64,000 nt of DNA from JABJOR01 sp965603075 (GTDB lineage Bacteria; Pseudomonadota; Alphaproteobacteria; Rhodospirillales; Casp-alpha2). The DNA is taken from positions 1 to 64,000 of the forward strand of contig CBFDBO010000005.1 of assembly GCA_965603075.1 (NCBI GenBank), read 5' to 3'. Numbering within the stretch: the first letter of the stretch is position 1; every line of letters starts with the position of its first letter. Below the pieces are notes generated by a model. That model did no database searches, had not been told where the DNA came from, and saw only the letters and a program-made list of their open reading frames with translations. Shown piece after piece: positions 16,907-26,576 of the stretch. Position numbers and translations under genes: made by a program.

Positions 16907-18355
16907 ATGGTGTCTCCTTTTAGTCAAGATCGTGATGATTTCCAACGATTGGGAAAACGCACGATTGCGTCTCTCAGCGATTTTTTGAATGATTTGCCAA
17001 CGGCCCCTGTGGACCGGGCCGTCCCCCCGCAAGAATTACAACACTATCTTTCAACACTTCCTCTGCCTCGTGATGGTATGAGCGCGGATGCCATACTTGA
17101 TTTTTTTGAAACCAATATTTTGCCATGGCCCATGCCCATTGGACACAAACGGTCCTATGGTTGGATCAATTCGCCCCCCGCCCCCATAGCTGTTCTCGCC
17201 GATACGGTTTCAAGTGCGGTAAATATGGGTCTGGATGGATATGATCACCCCAGTGTCTTTCTCATGGCGGGTCTGAGCCAGTGGCTGATGGAGCTATCGG
17301 GTTTCAATCAAAAAAACGGCATGGCAATTTTATTTTCGGGGGGATCATCGGCCAGCTTGAACGCCCTTAGTGTGGCCCGTTATAAAGCGGCAAAAGACGA
17401 TGGATGGAATATTCGTAAAGAAGGATTGCAAGGCAATCACCCCATATTCAAAATCTATGCATCGGATCAGGCCCATAGTTCGATCCAGCGATGCGTCGAG
17501 ATGCTGGGGCTCGGCACGGATAGTTTATGTGTGGTACCGAGCAATGAGAATTTCCAAATGAATACAAGCGATCTGAGCGCGATGATTGAAGCCGACTTGG
17601 CGGCGGGTCATCGACCGTTTTGTGTGGTGGCTTCTGCCGGGTCAACCAATACCGGTATCATCGATCCTCTGAATGACATTGCCGATCTATGTGAGACCCA
17701 TAATTTGTGGATGCATATCGATGGTGCCTATGGTGGATTTGGTGGCCTTGATCCAGAATACCAAGAACAATACACCGGGCTGGAGCGGGCGAATTCATTG
17801 ACGCTCGATCCTCATAAATTATTACAAGTACCCATTGATTGCGGCGCGTTATTGGTGCGGGACCGGGCCTTAAACCGCGAAGCCTTTGCGCTGGTGCCGG
17901 ATTATTTACAAGCGGGGGGTAATGACGAACACAGCGCCCCGTGGCCCTACGAGCATATGTTTGAACTAACGTTTGGGAACAGAGCCTTAAAAACATGGGC
18001 TTCTATTGCTCGACTGGGGCAAGCCGGGGTGAGCGAGCTTGTCATTCGCTGTAACCGGGTTGCATCATTGCTGGGTGACTTAATTGAGGAGGCTGATGAT
18101 TTCGAATTGTTATCGCCTGTATCCCTTTCGGTCGTAAATTTCAGATACGTTCCAAAAGACCTGAATTTGGATGACGCCGCCTTGGATTGGCTGAATAATA
18201 AAATGTCGGACGACATCTCAAAAAGTGGTGAAGCCCATATGCCGACCAGCAAAGTACGGGGGCGTGTTTGCCTTCGCGTCTGTTTCCTACACTACGAGAA
18301 TTCAGAGGATGACGCGACCCACCTGCTTCAACTGATCCGGCGCTTGGCGGTTTGA
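16907..18355 (+). CDS. PLP-dependent amino acid decarboxylase (group II)
   Basis: A 482-residue group II decarboxylase, a family covering aromatic amino acid, glutamate and diaminobutyrate decarboxylases. The PLP lysine is Lys304 in LDPHKLLQ and the pyridine-binding aspartate is Asp272 in HIDGAYGGFG. ATG at 16907 is preferred over the in-frame TTG just before it. The N-terminal half (WPMPIGHKRSYGWINSPPAP) resembles the aromatic/DOPA decarboxylase group more than GadB. Substrate not certain. Its 3' end overlaps the convergent UPF0178 gene by 28 bp. An arginase/agmatinase family gene follows on the same strand after that gene, so a link to amine metabolism is possible but unproven. Confidence 0.85.
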   Translation: MVSPFSQDRDDFQRLGKRTIASLSDFLNDLPTAPVDRAVPPQELQHYLSTLPLPRDGMSADAILDFFETNILPWPMPIGHKRSYGWINSPPAPIAVLADTVSSAVNMGLDGYDHPSVFLMAGLSQWLMELSGFNQKNGMAILFSGGSSASLNALSVARYKAAKDDGWNIRKEGLQGNHPIFKIYASDQAHSSIQRCVEMLGLGTDSLCVVPSNENFQMNTSDLSAMIEADLAAGHRPFCVVASAGSTNTGIIDPLNDIADLCETHNLWMHIDGAYGGFGGLDPEYQEQYTGLERANSLTLDPHKLLQVPIDCGALLVRDRALNREAFALVPDYLQAGGNDEHSAPWPYEHMFELTFGNRALKTWASIARLGQAGVSELVIRCNRVASLLGDLIEEADDFELLSPVSLSVVNFRYVPKDLNLDDAALDWLNNKMSDDISKSGEAHMPTSKVRGRVCLRVCFLHYENSEDDATHLLQLIRRLAV

Positions 18356-18792
18356 ATAGCTTGTTCGAGTGAGCTGAGCAGACGGGAGCGATCTTTCTTG
18401 GTGAAGCCTGCGGGGCCACCCGTGATCTCGCCCGTTTCGCGTAGTTCGGTCATCAAATTGCGCATGGCGAGGGCCATGCCGATGCTTTCCTCGGTGAATA
18501 ATTTCCCCGTATGGGCCATGACGGTGGCACCGGCTTTCACGCACCGGTCCGCCAAAGGAATATCCGCCGTGATGGCAATCTGCCCCGGTTGAATATGTTC
18601 AGCAATCCAATCGTCGGCCACGTCGGGACCTTCGGGCACCACAACTTGGTTGATCAAGGGGTTGTTTTCTAATCGCATCCAACTGTTGGAGACCATATGG
18701 ACGGTGATCTGGTGACGGGTTGCCACGCGAAGCACTTCGTCCTTAACCGGACAAGCGTCCGCATCGACGAAAATTTCTATGGTGACGGTCAT
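18328..18792 (-). CDS. UPF0178 (YaiI/YqxD) family protein
   Basis: A 154-residue member of the YaiI/YqxD family, seen from the N-terminal EIFVDADACPVKDEVLRVA, the mid-part ADDWIAEHIQPGQIAITADIPLADRCV and the C-terminal RDRSRLLSSLE-like end. The family has a PIN-like nuclease appearance with conserved aspartates, but its function is not established. It is convergent with the decarboxylase gene and overlaps its last 28 bp. Length is normal for the family. Confidence 0.88.
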   Translation of the reverse strand: MTVTIEIFVDADACPVKDEVLRVATRHQITVHMVSNSWMRLENNPLINQVVVPEGPDVADDWIAEHIQPGQIAITADIPLADRCVKAGATVMAHTGKLFTEESIGMALAMRNLMTELRETGEITGGPAGFTKKDRSRLLSSLEQAIQTAKRRIS

Positions 18793-18904
18793 ATTGGATA
18801 CATCATACGGGGAAACATCATACTGGAAACATCATTGTGGTTAAATCTCATTTAGGTCATGATCAATTTGAAACTTGGTATAGAGCATATTGGGAGATTT
18901 TAAA

Positions 18905-19870
18905 ATGTCGAAAAATAACTATGAAAGCGGTCGATTGAATTTACCCTTTGTGGGGCATTGCACATTTGGCAAACGCCCTATTTGTTTGGATTGGGACGGC
19001 ATTGATGCGGACGTTGCTATATTGGGGGCGCCTTTTGATTTGGGTACACAATATCGCGCCGGGGCGCGGTTTGGTCCCCGCGCCATTCGTGAGGCATCCA
19101 CGTTGTTTTCCTTTGGTCATGCGGGGGCTTATGATTTCGAAGATGATGTGACGTACTTGGATGACAGCGTCCGGATTGTTGATATGGGGGACGCGGATAT
19201 TATCCACACCGATACGGATGGCAGCCACGCCAATATCGAGCTGGGTGTGCGTAAAATTCTGGCTGCTGGTGCCATGCCCGTGGTGCTCGGTGGGGACCAT
19301 TCCATTAATATCCCGTGTATTCGGGCCTTTGATGATCAAGAGCCTATCCATATCATTCATATTGATGCCCACATGGATTTCGTTGACAGCCGTCACGGGG
19401 TGACCGAGGGCCACGGTAATCCGCTCCGTCGCGCCTCAGAACAATCCCACGTGACTTCTATGACTCAATTGGGCATCCGGTTTGTGTCCTCCACGGGTAA
19501 GGATGATTTTGATCATGCGCGCTCTATCGGTTCGGATATTCTCTCGGTTCGAGATGTTAGAAAATTAGGAACCCAAGGCGTTCTTGATCGCATTCCAAAG
19601 GGCGTGCGATATTATGTGACCATTGATATTGATGGCTTTGACGTTTCTATTGCCCCCGGAACCGGCACACCCAGCCACGGCGGATTTTTATATTATGAAG
19701 TATTAGAGCTGTTGCAGGGATTAACCAAACAAGGTGATGTGGTGGGTATGGACTTGGTCGAGGTCGCCCCCGATTATGATCACACAGGTTCAACCGGATT
19801 TCTTGCCGCACAAGTTCTGCTCGGCTTCCTTGGTTACATCTTTCATGAGCGCAAAGTTAAAGCGGGTTAA
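18905..19870 (+). CDS. speB: Arginase/agmatinase family ureohydrolase
   Basis: A 321-residue ureohydrolase with all six manganese ligands: His132 (GGDHS), Asp154, His156 and Asp158 (HIDAHMDF), Asp241 and Asp243 (TIDIDGFD). Length and motifs resemble agmatinase, which converts agmatine to putrescine and urea; guanidinobutyrase and related guanidino-acid hydrolases cannot be excluded. The ATG at 18905 is chosen over an upstream TTG because GGGAG sits at good spacing before it. It ends directly against the convergent tolC-like gene (stop codons adjacent). Symbol is tentative. Confidence 0.85.
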   Translation: MSKNNYESGRLNLPFVGHCTFGKRPICLDWDGIDADVAILGAPFDLGTQYRAGARFGPRAIREASTLFSFGHAGAYDFEDDVTYLDDSVRIVDMGDADIIHTDTDGSHANIELGVRKILAAGAMPVVLGGDHSINIPCIRAFDDQEPIHIIHIDAHMDFVDSRHGVTEGHGNPLRRASEQSHVTSMTQLGIRFVSSTGKDDFDHARSIGSDILSVRDVRKLGTQGVLDRIPKGVRYYVTIDIDGFDVSIAPGTGTPSHGGFLYYEVLELLQGLTKQGDVVGMDLVEVAPDYDHTGSTGFLAAQVLLGFLGYIFHERKVKAG

Positions 19871-21235
19871 TTAAGGTTGGGGTAGATTTAGTTTGGTGGC
19901 GTTTAAGCGACCCATGGCGAGCAACATTTGATACGCCGCCAACCGTTCATTATAAGCGGTTGACGTGTAATTAATCTGGGCGCTGGTGACCTGATTTTGT
20001 GCGTCGAGCACGTTAATCACGGTTTCCTTACCCGCTTCACGAAGTTTAACACGCGAGCCGTAAACTTCGCCGGCAATGTTGACGGCATTTTCAAGTAATT
20101 CGATACGAGAGCGGGTTGTCAGTAAATTTTGCCACGCCAGACGAACCCCTTCGGCGGTTTTACGTTCTAAGAAGATATGATTATCCATGCTGGCACGGTA
20201 ATCATAAAACGCCTGATCCATGCTCGCCGTTGTGGAATTACCGGAATATAAATCCCACGATGCCCGCAATAAAACGGAGTAATCCTTACGGTAGCCAATG
20301 GTCGTATCGTTATTTTTTTCGTAATTGGCAGACCCTTCGATATCGAGGTTCGGGTATAACTCCGACGAAAGAGACCGGCGTCGTTCACGGGCGATCTCAA
20401 TATTGGTGTTGCTGGTGCCAATGGCGGGGTTCTCGCGCAGGGCAATGTCGATGGCGGCATCCAACGTGGTCGGTATCAATGATACAGGGGGCCACGGATC
20501 TTCCATAAGGTTTGGATTGGCGGTACGACCAAAAATTTGCGCATACCGGGTTATGGCATCAATTAACGCGCCATTGAAGCTGACCAAGCGTTCCTTGCCA
20601 ATTTGTAAACGTGATTTAGCTTCAAGAACATCAACGGCTATACCTGATCCTCTGCGAACCCGTTCGTCTTCTAAATTGAGTTGTTGTTCGATATTACTAA
20701 CATTCTCAATGCCAAGATCGACCAGACGTTTTTGGCGAAGAACATCGATATAAGCGGTGATTCCTTCGAACAAAACGTTTTGTCGGACTTGTTCCAAATT
20801 AATGCTTGAGACTTCGGTGTTGAGTTGAGCAGTACGGACACTCGAGGTTGTCAAATTACCATCAAATATATTTTGGTTCACGGTCAAGGTGGTGACGTGT
20901 TTAGTCCTAGAGTGATCACTACCCTGGTCACGGGTTGTGGGGGTATCGATATTTTGTGGACCTGAATCGGCGATAATACTGACGGTGGGAAAGTACCCTG
21001 AATTGGCAACGTCAATGGAAGCGCGACTGGAGGCTTGTGTTTTTTCAGCCGATAGAATGCTGGGGTGTTCAACCAACAAATACCCAAGAGCGGTTTCAAT
21101 GTTGTGATCTTGGGGACCTGCGTAAGAGGGCGAATTGGCAAGAACGTAAATTCCACAAGCAGCAACAACCCGCAACAGCAGGTGCCTAGAACTGATACTT
21201 GTAAACATCATCCGCAATTCAAGCGTCCTTCGCAA
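19871..21235 (-). CDS. tolC: TolC-family outer membrane efflux protein
   Basis: A 454-residue outer-membrane channel protein of the TolC type with an N-terminal signal peptide (ends near ...NSPSYA). Two internally similar halves each carry long helices; visible family blocks are DVLEAKSRLQ in the first half and VINVLDAQNQVTSAQINYTSTAYNERLAAYQMLLAMG near the C terminus. TolC proteins form the exit duct for type I secretion and RND or ABC efflux. No membrane fusion gene lies next to it. ATG at 21211 (MMFTS...) is an alternative start and makes a more usual signal peptide. Confidence 0.88.
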   Translation of the reverse strand: MRRTLELRMMFTSISSRHLLLRVVAACGIYVLANSPSYAGPQDHNIETALGYLLVEHPSILSAEKTQASSRASIDVANSGYFPTVSIIADSGPQNIDTPTTRDQGSDHSRTKHVTTLTVNQNIFDGNLTTSSVRTAQLNTEVSSINLEQVRQNVLFEGITAYIDVLRQKRLVDLGIENVSNIEQQLNLEDERVRRGSGIAVDVLEAKSRLQIGKERLVSFNGALIDAITRYAQIFGRTANPNLMEDPWPPVSLIPTTLDAAIDIALRENPAIGTSNTNIEIARERRRSLSSELYPNLDIEGSANYEKNNDTTIGYRKDYSVLLRASWDLYSGNSTTASMDQAFYDYRASMDNHIFLERKTAEGVRLAWQNLLTTRSRIELLENAVNIAGEVYGSRVKLREAGKETVINVLDAQNQVTSAQINYTSTAYNERLAAYQMLLAMGRLNATKLNLPQP

Positions 21236-21317
21236 AATATGGCGTCAGTATACACCATTAGGGCTTAAATAAGTAGTTAACATCAATCAGAGAAATTTAA
21301 ACTTACTCATTTCCATC

Positions 21318-24300
21318 TCAATTTTCATCCCCATATCCACCCCCACCGGGGGTTTTGATAATAAACACATCGCCGGGGTTCATTTCGGTGCTGGCGGAAC
21401 CGGATAACTCTTCGGTGTCGCCACCCGCGCGCCAGACACTATTACGCCCCAATGATCCGGGCGCGCCCCCCGCCATGCCAAAGGGCGGGATGAGGCGATG
21501 ATCGGATAAAATAGAGGCGGTCATGGACTCCAAGAATTTCACCCGTCGCACTGTGCCGTTCCCGCCCTTGGTCTCACCCGCCCCACCCGAGCCTTTGCGA
21601 ATTGAGAAATCTTCCAATAATACAGGGAACCGCATTTCAAGTATCTCTGGATCGGTTAGTCGCGAATTGGTCATATGGGTTTGTACCGCGTCACAACCAT
21701 CAAAGCCGGGTCCCGCGCCCGATCCACCACAGATGGTCTCATAATATTGATACTGATCATTACCAAAAGTGAAATTATTCATGGACCCTTGCGCCGCCGC
21801 CATACTGCCAAGCGCGCCGTAGAGCGCGTCGGTAATACTTTGTGAGGTTTCCACATTACCCGCGACCACGGCGGCGGGATAAACCGGGTTAAGCATGCAG
21901 CCTTCTGGGATGATGACTTGAATGGGTTTAAGACACCCTGCATTGAGCGGAATGTCATCATCGACCAAGGTTCGAAAGACGTATAATACAGCCGCCATGC
22001 ACACAGCAGAGGGCGCGTTGAAATTGCTTTTAACTTGATCCGAGGTTCCGGTGAAATCCACCGTTGCAGAACGACGTTCTTTATCGATAGAGACCCTAAC
22101 ACAAATTTTGTGACCTTGATCTAGGGCGTATTCAAACGTTCCACCCTTCAGGGTTTCCAACACCCGGCGTACTGATTCCTCGGCATTATCTTGTACGTAG
22201 CCCATATAATCCTGCACGGTTTTAAGGCCGTATTGCGCGATAATTTTATGAAGTTCAAATGCGCCTTTTTCATTGGCGGCGACTTGGGCGGATAAATCGG
22301 CAAGGTTTTGGGTGAAATTGCGAACGGGATATTCCCCGCTTGTGAGCAAATCATGCAATGCAGCTTCGCGTAACGTGCCGTCCTCGACCAATAAGAAATT
22401 ATCGATCAGCACGCCTTCTTCATCGACCGTGGTGCTGTCCGCGGGCATAGAACCCGGTGTCATGCCGCCGATATCGGCGTGGTGTCCGCGCGATCCGACA
22501 AAGAATAACAGCTCGGTATTGTCGTGATTAAAGACCGGGGTGATGACCGTCACGTCGGGTAAGTGCGTACCGCCATTGTAGGGGGCGTTCAGCGCGTAGA
22601 CTTCGCCTGCCTTTAGGGTGTTTGCCCGTTCGCGAATGATGGTTTGGATGCTCTCGCCCATGCTGCCCAAATGCACGGGCATGTGGGGGGCGTTGGCGAC
22701 AAGCTGACCGTTTTGATCAAAGATCGCACAGGAAAAATCCAATCGTTCTTTGATGTTCACGGAATAGGCTGTGTTTTGTAACGTCGCCCCCATTTGCTCG
22801 GCAATGGACATGAACAGATTATTGAAAATTTCCAACATAATGGGATCGGCTCCCGCGTCGTTGGATGCTCCTGTTCCTATTGCAATACGTGATGGTAGAG
22901 CGATAACTCTCTCAAGAATTAAATTGCCCGTAGGACTTAACTGTCCTTGCCAGCCCGGCTCTAATACGGTGGTCCCCGTGCTTTCAACGATGATAGCGGG
23001 GCCCATCAATTGTTGGTCGCTGATCAGATCATCACGGTTATAGACGGGGGTATCATGATGGGTGCCGCCGGAAAACATTTGCACGGTGTCTATTGGCTTT
23101 GCGGCTGTGGTTGTGGCCGAAGATAGTGTTGGTTGCTCTTGTACTTTATCGCTCTCGCCGATGGCTTCTGCGCTGAGGGTGCTAACGATCCGGCCCCGTG
23201 TTGGGGCGTTAAAGCCGTAGCGTTTGAAATGAAGATCTTCAAATTCAGCGATCATGTTATCATGGCTATCAAAGGATACAATCAAGGACGCGTCGGTGCC
23301 TTCATAGCGTAAGTGGACTTGTTTGATAATCTGGATGGTGTCGGGGGCTAAGCCTTGCTGTGCGACTTCGTCTTGGGCTTGCTTGCCAAGTTCATCAAGG
23401 ATGGTGGCGAGTTGATCAATGATGGCGGGTGATAATCTGTCCTCGACAGAGCGTTCGCGGTTGGCCCGTATGCTGGCAAGCCCCATGCCATAGGCGGAGA
23501 GAACCCCGGCGAAGGGGTGCAAGAAAATACGCTTCATGCCCAACGCATCAGCCACCATACACGCATGCTGTCCCCCCGCACCGCCAAAGCTGTTGAGCGT
23601 GTAACTGGTTATATCATAGCCGCGCTGGACAGAGATCTGTTTGATGGCGTTCGCCATATTCTCAACGGCAATGCTTAAGTAACCTTCAGCGATCTCTTGG
23701 GGGGAGGTGTTACCAATCTTGCCGTTTATCTCCCCATTAATTTTACAAGCAAGTTTGGTGAATTTATCCCTGACGATATCACCATCGAGCGGTTGGTCGG
23801 CGAGGGGACCAAACACATTGGGGAAGTGATGGGGTTGAATTTTCCCGACCATAATATTGCAATCGGTCACGGTTAAAGGGCCGCCCCGACGATAGCACGC
23901 AGGGCCGGGGTCGGCTCCAGCGGAGCTCGGGCCAACCCGGAAGCGGTTGCCATCATACTGTAAGATCGATCCACCCCCGGCGGCCACGGTATGAATGCGC
24001 ATCATGGGGGCGCGCATTCGAACCCCGGCCACTTGGGTTTCAAACTCGCGTTCGTACTCTCCATTGTAATGGGATACATCGGTGGATGTACCACCCATGT
24101 CAAATCCGATTAAGGCGTCATAACCGGCAAATTCGGCACTTTGTACCATGCCCACCACACCCCCGGCAGGACCCGATAGAATACTATCTTTCCCCGCAAA
24201 CAAGGACGCGTCGGTTAAGCCGCCACTTGATTGCATAAACATCAATCGCGTTGCGCCGGCAATTTCATTTGCAACCCGCTCCACGTAGCGTTTTAAGATA

Positions 24301-24956
24301 GGGGACAAATACGCATCAACGACGGTGGTGTCGCCGCGCGATACGAACTTAATCAGGCCGCTGGTTTCATGGGAGGTGGAAACTTGGGTAAAGCCGATGG
24401 AGCGGGCTAAGTTTGCGGTTAAGCGTTCATGATCATTGTATCGGTAGCCGTGCATGAAGACGATGGCAATGGCGCGAATGCCGGTATCGAATACACGCTG
24501 TAAATCCGCTTGTAGGGCGCGCAGGTCGAGGGCCTTAATCACACGGCCACCGGCGCCCGTGCGTTCATCAACCTCGACCACGTGTTCATAGAGCATTTCG
24601 GGCAAGACGATATGGCGGTCGAATAACTTGGGGCGATTTTGATAGCCGATGCGCAATCCATCGGCAAAACCGCGTGTGGTAATTAAGGCGGTACGGTCGC
24701 CTTTGCGTTCTAACAAAGCATTGGTGGCAACGGTGGTTCCCATTTTAATAGCCGCCACCCGTTCAGACGGAATAGGGGCGTCCGCATCCAACCCCAAGAT
24801 GTCTCGGATACCTTGCAATGCTGCATCGGCATACTGCTCTGGGTTTTCAGATAATAATTTATGGGTGCTCAGAGTGCCGTTCGGGCTGCGGGCGACCACA
24901 TCGGTAAACGTACCGCCGCGGTCTATCCAAAATTGCCATTTGTTTTCACAAGTCAA
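21318..24956 (-). CDS. Fused hydantoinase/5-oxoprolinase (HyuA-HyuB)
   Basis: A 1212-residue protein joining both subunits found separately as HyuA and HyuB in many bacteria. Residues about 1-690 are the ATPase half: WIDRGGTFTDVVA, KMGTTVATNALLERKG, GFDMGGTSTDVSHY and GGGSILQYDG. Residues about 705-1212 are the HyuB half: NTAYSVNIKERLDFSCAIFD, HMPVHLGSMGE, DVTVITPVF and a glycine-rich end (PGGGGYG). The fused form is the arrangement of eukaryotic and some bacterial 5-oxoprolinases, which use ATP to open 5-oxoproline to glutamate. N-methylhydantoinase activity is the main alternative. It stands alone on the minus strand, 82 bp from tolC. No frameshift is seen. Confidence 0.88.
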   Translation of the reverse strand: MTCENKWQFWIDRGGTFTDVVARSPNGTLSTHKLLSENPEQYADAALQGIRDILGLDADAPIPSERVAAIKMGTTVATNALLERKGDRTALITTRGFADGLRIGYQNRPKLFDRHIVLPEMLYEHVVEVDERTGAGGRVIKALDLRALQADLQRVFDTGIRAIAIVFMHGYRYNDHERLTANLARSIGFTQVSTSHETSGLIKFVSRGDTTVVDAYLSPILKRYVERVANEIAGATRLMFMQSSGGLTDASLFAGKDSILSGPAGGVVGMVQSAEFAGYDALIGFDMGGTSTDVSHYNGEYEREFETQVAGVRMRAPMMRIHTVAAGGGSILQYDGNRFRVGPSSAGADPGPACYRRGGPLTVTDCNIMVGKIQPHHFPNVFGPLADQPLDGDIVRDKFTKLACKINGEINGKIGNTSPQEIAEGYLSIAVENMANAIKQISVQRGYDITSYTLNSFGGAGGQHACMVADALGMKRIFLHPFAGVLSAYGMGLASIRANRERSVEDRLSPAIIDQLATILDELGKQAQDEVAQQGLAPDTIQIIKQVHLRYEGTDASLIVSFDSHDNMIAEFEDLHFKRYGFNAPTRGRIVSTLSAEAIGESDKVQEQPTLSSATTTAAKPIDTVQMFSGGTHHDTPVYNRDDLISDQQLMGPAIIVESTGTTVLEPGWQGQLSPTGNLILERVIALPSRIAIGTGASNDAGADPIMLEIFNNLFMSIAEQMGATLQNTAYSVNIKERLDFSCAIFDQNGQLVANAPHMPVHLGSMGESIQTIIRERANTLKAGEVYALNAPYNGGTHLPDVTVITPVFNHDNTELLFFVGSRGHHADIGGMTPGSMPADSTTVDEEGVLIDNFLLVEDGTLREAALHDLLTSGEYPVRNFTQNLADLSAQVAANEKGAFELHKIIAQYGLKTVQDYMGYVQDNAEESVRRVLETLKGGTFEYALDQGHKICVRVSIDKERRSATVDFTGTSDQVKSNFNAPSAVCMAAVLYVFRTLVDDDIPLNAGCLKPIQVIIPEGCMLNPVYPAAVVAGNVETSQSITDALYGALGSMAAAQGSMNNFTFGNDQYQYYETICGGSGAGPGFDGCDAVQTHMTNSRLTDPEILEMRFPVLLEDFSIRKGSGGAGETKGGNGTVRRVKFLESMTASILSDHRLIPPFGMAGGAPGSLGRNSVWRAGGDTEELSGSASTEMNPGDVFIIKTPGGGGYGDEN

Positions 24957-25059
24957 TGTTCTTAACCATCATTCAATAACGTCTTAAATATTATTTTTAT
25001 TAGACATTATTCGATTAGAGAGATGGCGTATATCATTAAGTAATTGATCCAGAAGAAAA

Positions 25060-25608
25060 TTATGGTTCTGGTTGATCCTCCGTTACGATAATTGGTTCGT
25101 CTATTGTCTCATCGATGGGCTCACCACCTTCTTCGTCCGTTACGACTTCCTCTCCGGTATCCTCTTCGGTTTCGCGGTTAATTTCTTTGCCCTCAAGTAA
25201 GTTCATCAAAGAACCCCAGATAGAATCAGTCATAGGTTTGTTGGCAATTTCTTCTGCGTTACCTTCGGCAATAGCTCCAACCGCTGAATTAGAGGATGCA
25301 TTGCTTAATCCCGTAGCGGACGCGTGGGCAGCATTTAATTTACCAAGATCATTTTTAGCATTCGTATTCTTGTCTGTGCTTTTGTCCGAATTTGTATTCT
25401 TGCCTTTATCAGAACTCTTTCCGTTATCTTTATTTTTGCCATTGCCATTGCCATTATTATTGTCTTTGGCGTAAGCCGACTTATCTAAGATGTCGGTATT
25501 TAAATCAAATCCGATAGGCATGGCAGCCATAAACAGGCCAAGAATGGCTGTGCTGGCTAGTAACCGAAATGTGAATGGCTTTGTGGGACGTAGCATGGTC
25601 TTCTCCAA
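25060..25608 (-). CDS. Exported low-complexity protein of unknown function
   Basis: A 182-residue protein I do not recognise. An N-terminal hydrophobic segment (about 13-32, ASTAILGLFMAAM) looks like a signal peptide or anchor. Next comes a strongly hydrophilic stretch rich in Asn, Lys, Gly, Asp and Ser (about 48-90). The middle part has a possible helical patch (AHASATGLSNASSNSAVGAIAEGNAEEI), and the C terminus is very acidic with Glu/Asp/Pro/Ile (about 145-182). Such composition suggests an intrinsically disordered surface or periplasmic protein. It has no obvious partner gene. The start is supported by the signal peptide. Function cannot be assigned. Confidence 0.6.
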   Translation of the reverse strand: MEKTMLRPTKPFTFRLLASTAILGLFMAAMPIGFDLNTDILDKSAYAKDNNNGNGNGKNKDNGKSSDKGKNTNSDKSTDKNTNAKNDLGKLNAAHASATGLSNASSNSAVGAIAEGNAEEIANKPMTDSIWGSLMNLLEGKEINRETEEDTGEEVVTDEEGGEPIDETIDEPIIVTEDQPEP

Positions 25609-25757
25609 AATATAATTTAAATATAAGGGTGCCGAAATTTTGACTTAATTCGACATCATATTAACCTTTGTGTACACCCGATAAACGCCGAAGTCAGTGA
25701 TGAAACGCACAGGTAGGACCGTGATTAGCAGTGTGATTAGAAACGTGGTTGATACTA

Positions 25758-26513
25758 ATGTCTATAAAAAAGAAGATCTTTTATACCCTCTCTGGGCTCG
25801 TATTGTTACTTGGCGGTTCGGCTCTTTCTGCCTGCAGCAAGGGGCATTCCATGAGCGCTGATTGGCGCAACGCCAGCCACGAACCGGCGGGCATTGCGCC
25901 TGATCCGGCGGTGCATTCTGAACCGATTGTACAAGTATATGCCGCGCGGGCGTTTAACTGGCGGGGGTATTTGGGCGTGCATACATGGATCGCGTCAAAA
26001 CGACGGGGCGCGGATACGTTTGTTGTTTATGAAGTCATCGGTTGGCGATTGTACAGCGGGCGATCGGTTGTGGCGATTAGTGCCCGTCCGCCCGATCAAC
26101 GCTGGTTCGGTGCCATGCCGGAAATTATTTTTGATGAACGTGGTGATCATGTAGAGACCATCATCGATGATATTGAAAGTGCCGTAATGCGTTACCCTTA
26201 CAGCAACCAATATCATGTCTGGCCCGGTCCTAATTCCAATACCTTTACGGCCTTTGTTGCCCGCGAAACAGCGGGGCTAAAAGTAGATTTCCCCCCCACC
26301 GCCATTGGCAAAGATTTCCTACCGGATGGTTTTATCGGCAAGGCGCCCAGTGGTTCGGGAATGCAAGTTTCTCTATACGGATTGCTTGGGGTGATGGCCG
26401 CAATTGATGAGGGGTTGGAGGTTAATATACTGGGGCTAACATTTGGCATTGATCCAAAAGATATTGCCATAAAACTACCGGGCTTCGGACGACTATCCCT
26501 CTTAACGGAGTGA
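25758..26513 (+). CDS. DUF3750 family lipoprotein
   Basis: A 251-residue protein matching the DUF3750 family by memory of its conserved blocks: VQVYAARAFNWRGYLGVHTWIA, YEVIGWR, YPYSNQYHVWPGPNSNTFTAFVARE and LPPTAIGKDFLP-like. An N-terminal signal with lipobox LSAC predicts a lipid-anchored protein. ATG at 25758 is used; a TTG three codons upstream is less likely. The family has no established function; conserved His, Trp and Asn residues suggest an enzyme. It is followed 63 bp later by the TerB/J-domain gene on the same strand. Confidence 0.75.
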   Translation: MSIKKKIFYTLSGLVLLLGGSALSACSKGHSMSADWRNASHEPAGIAPDPAVHSEPIVQVYAARAFNWRGYLGVHTWIASKRRGADTFVVYEVIGWRLYSGRSVVAISARPPDQRWFGAMPEIIFDERGDHVETIIDDIESAVMRYPYSNQYHVWPGPNSNTFTAFVARETAGLKVDFPPTAIGKDFLPDGFIGKAPSGSGMQVSLYGLLGVMAAIDEGLEVNILGLTFGIDPKDIAIKLPGFGRLSLLTE

Positions 26514-26576
26514 TGGCTTGCTTGATGGCGTGATCCAGCTTAAATAATGAGCAGATTTAACAGGAGAGAATAGTCA

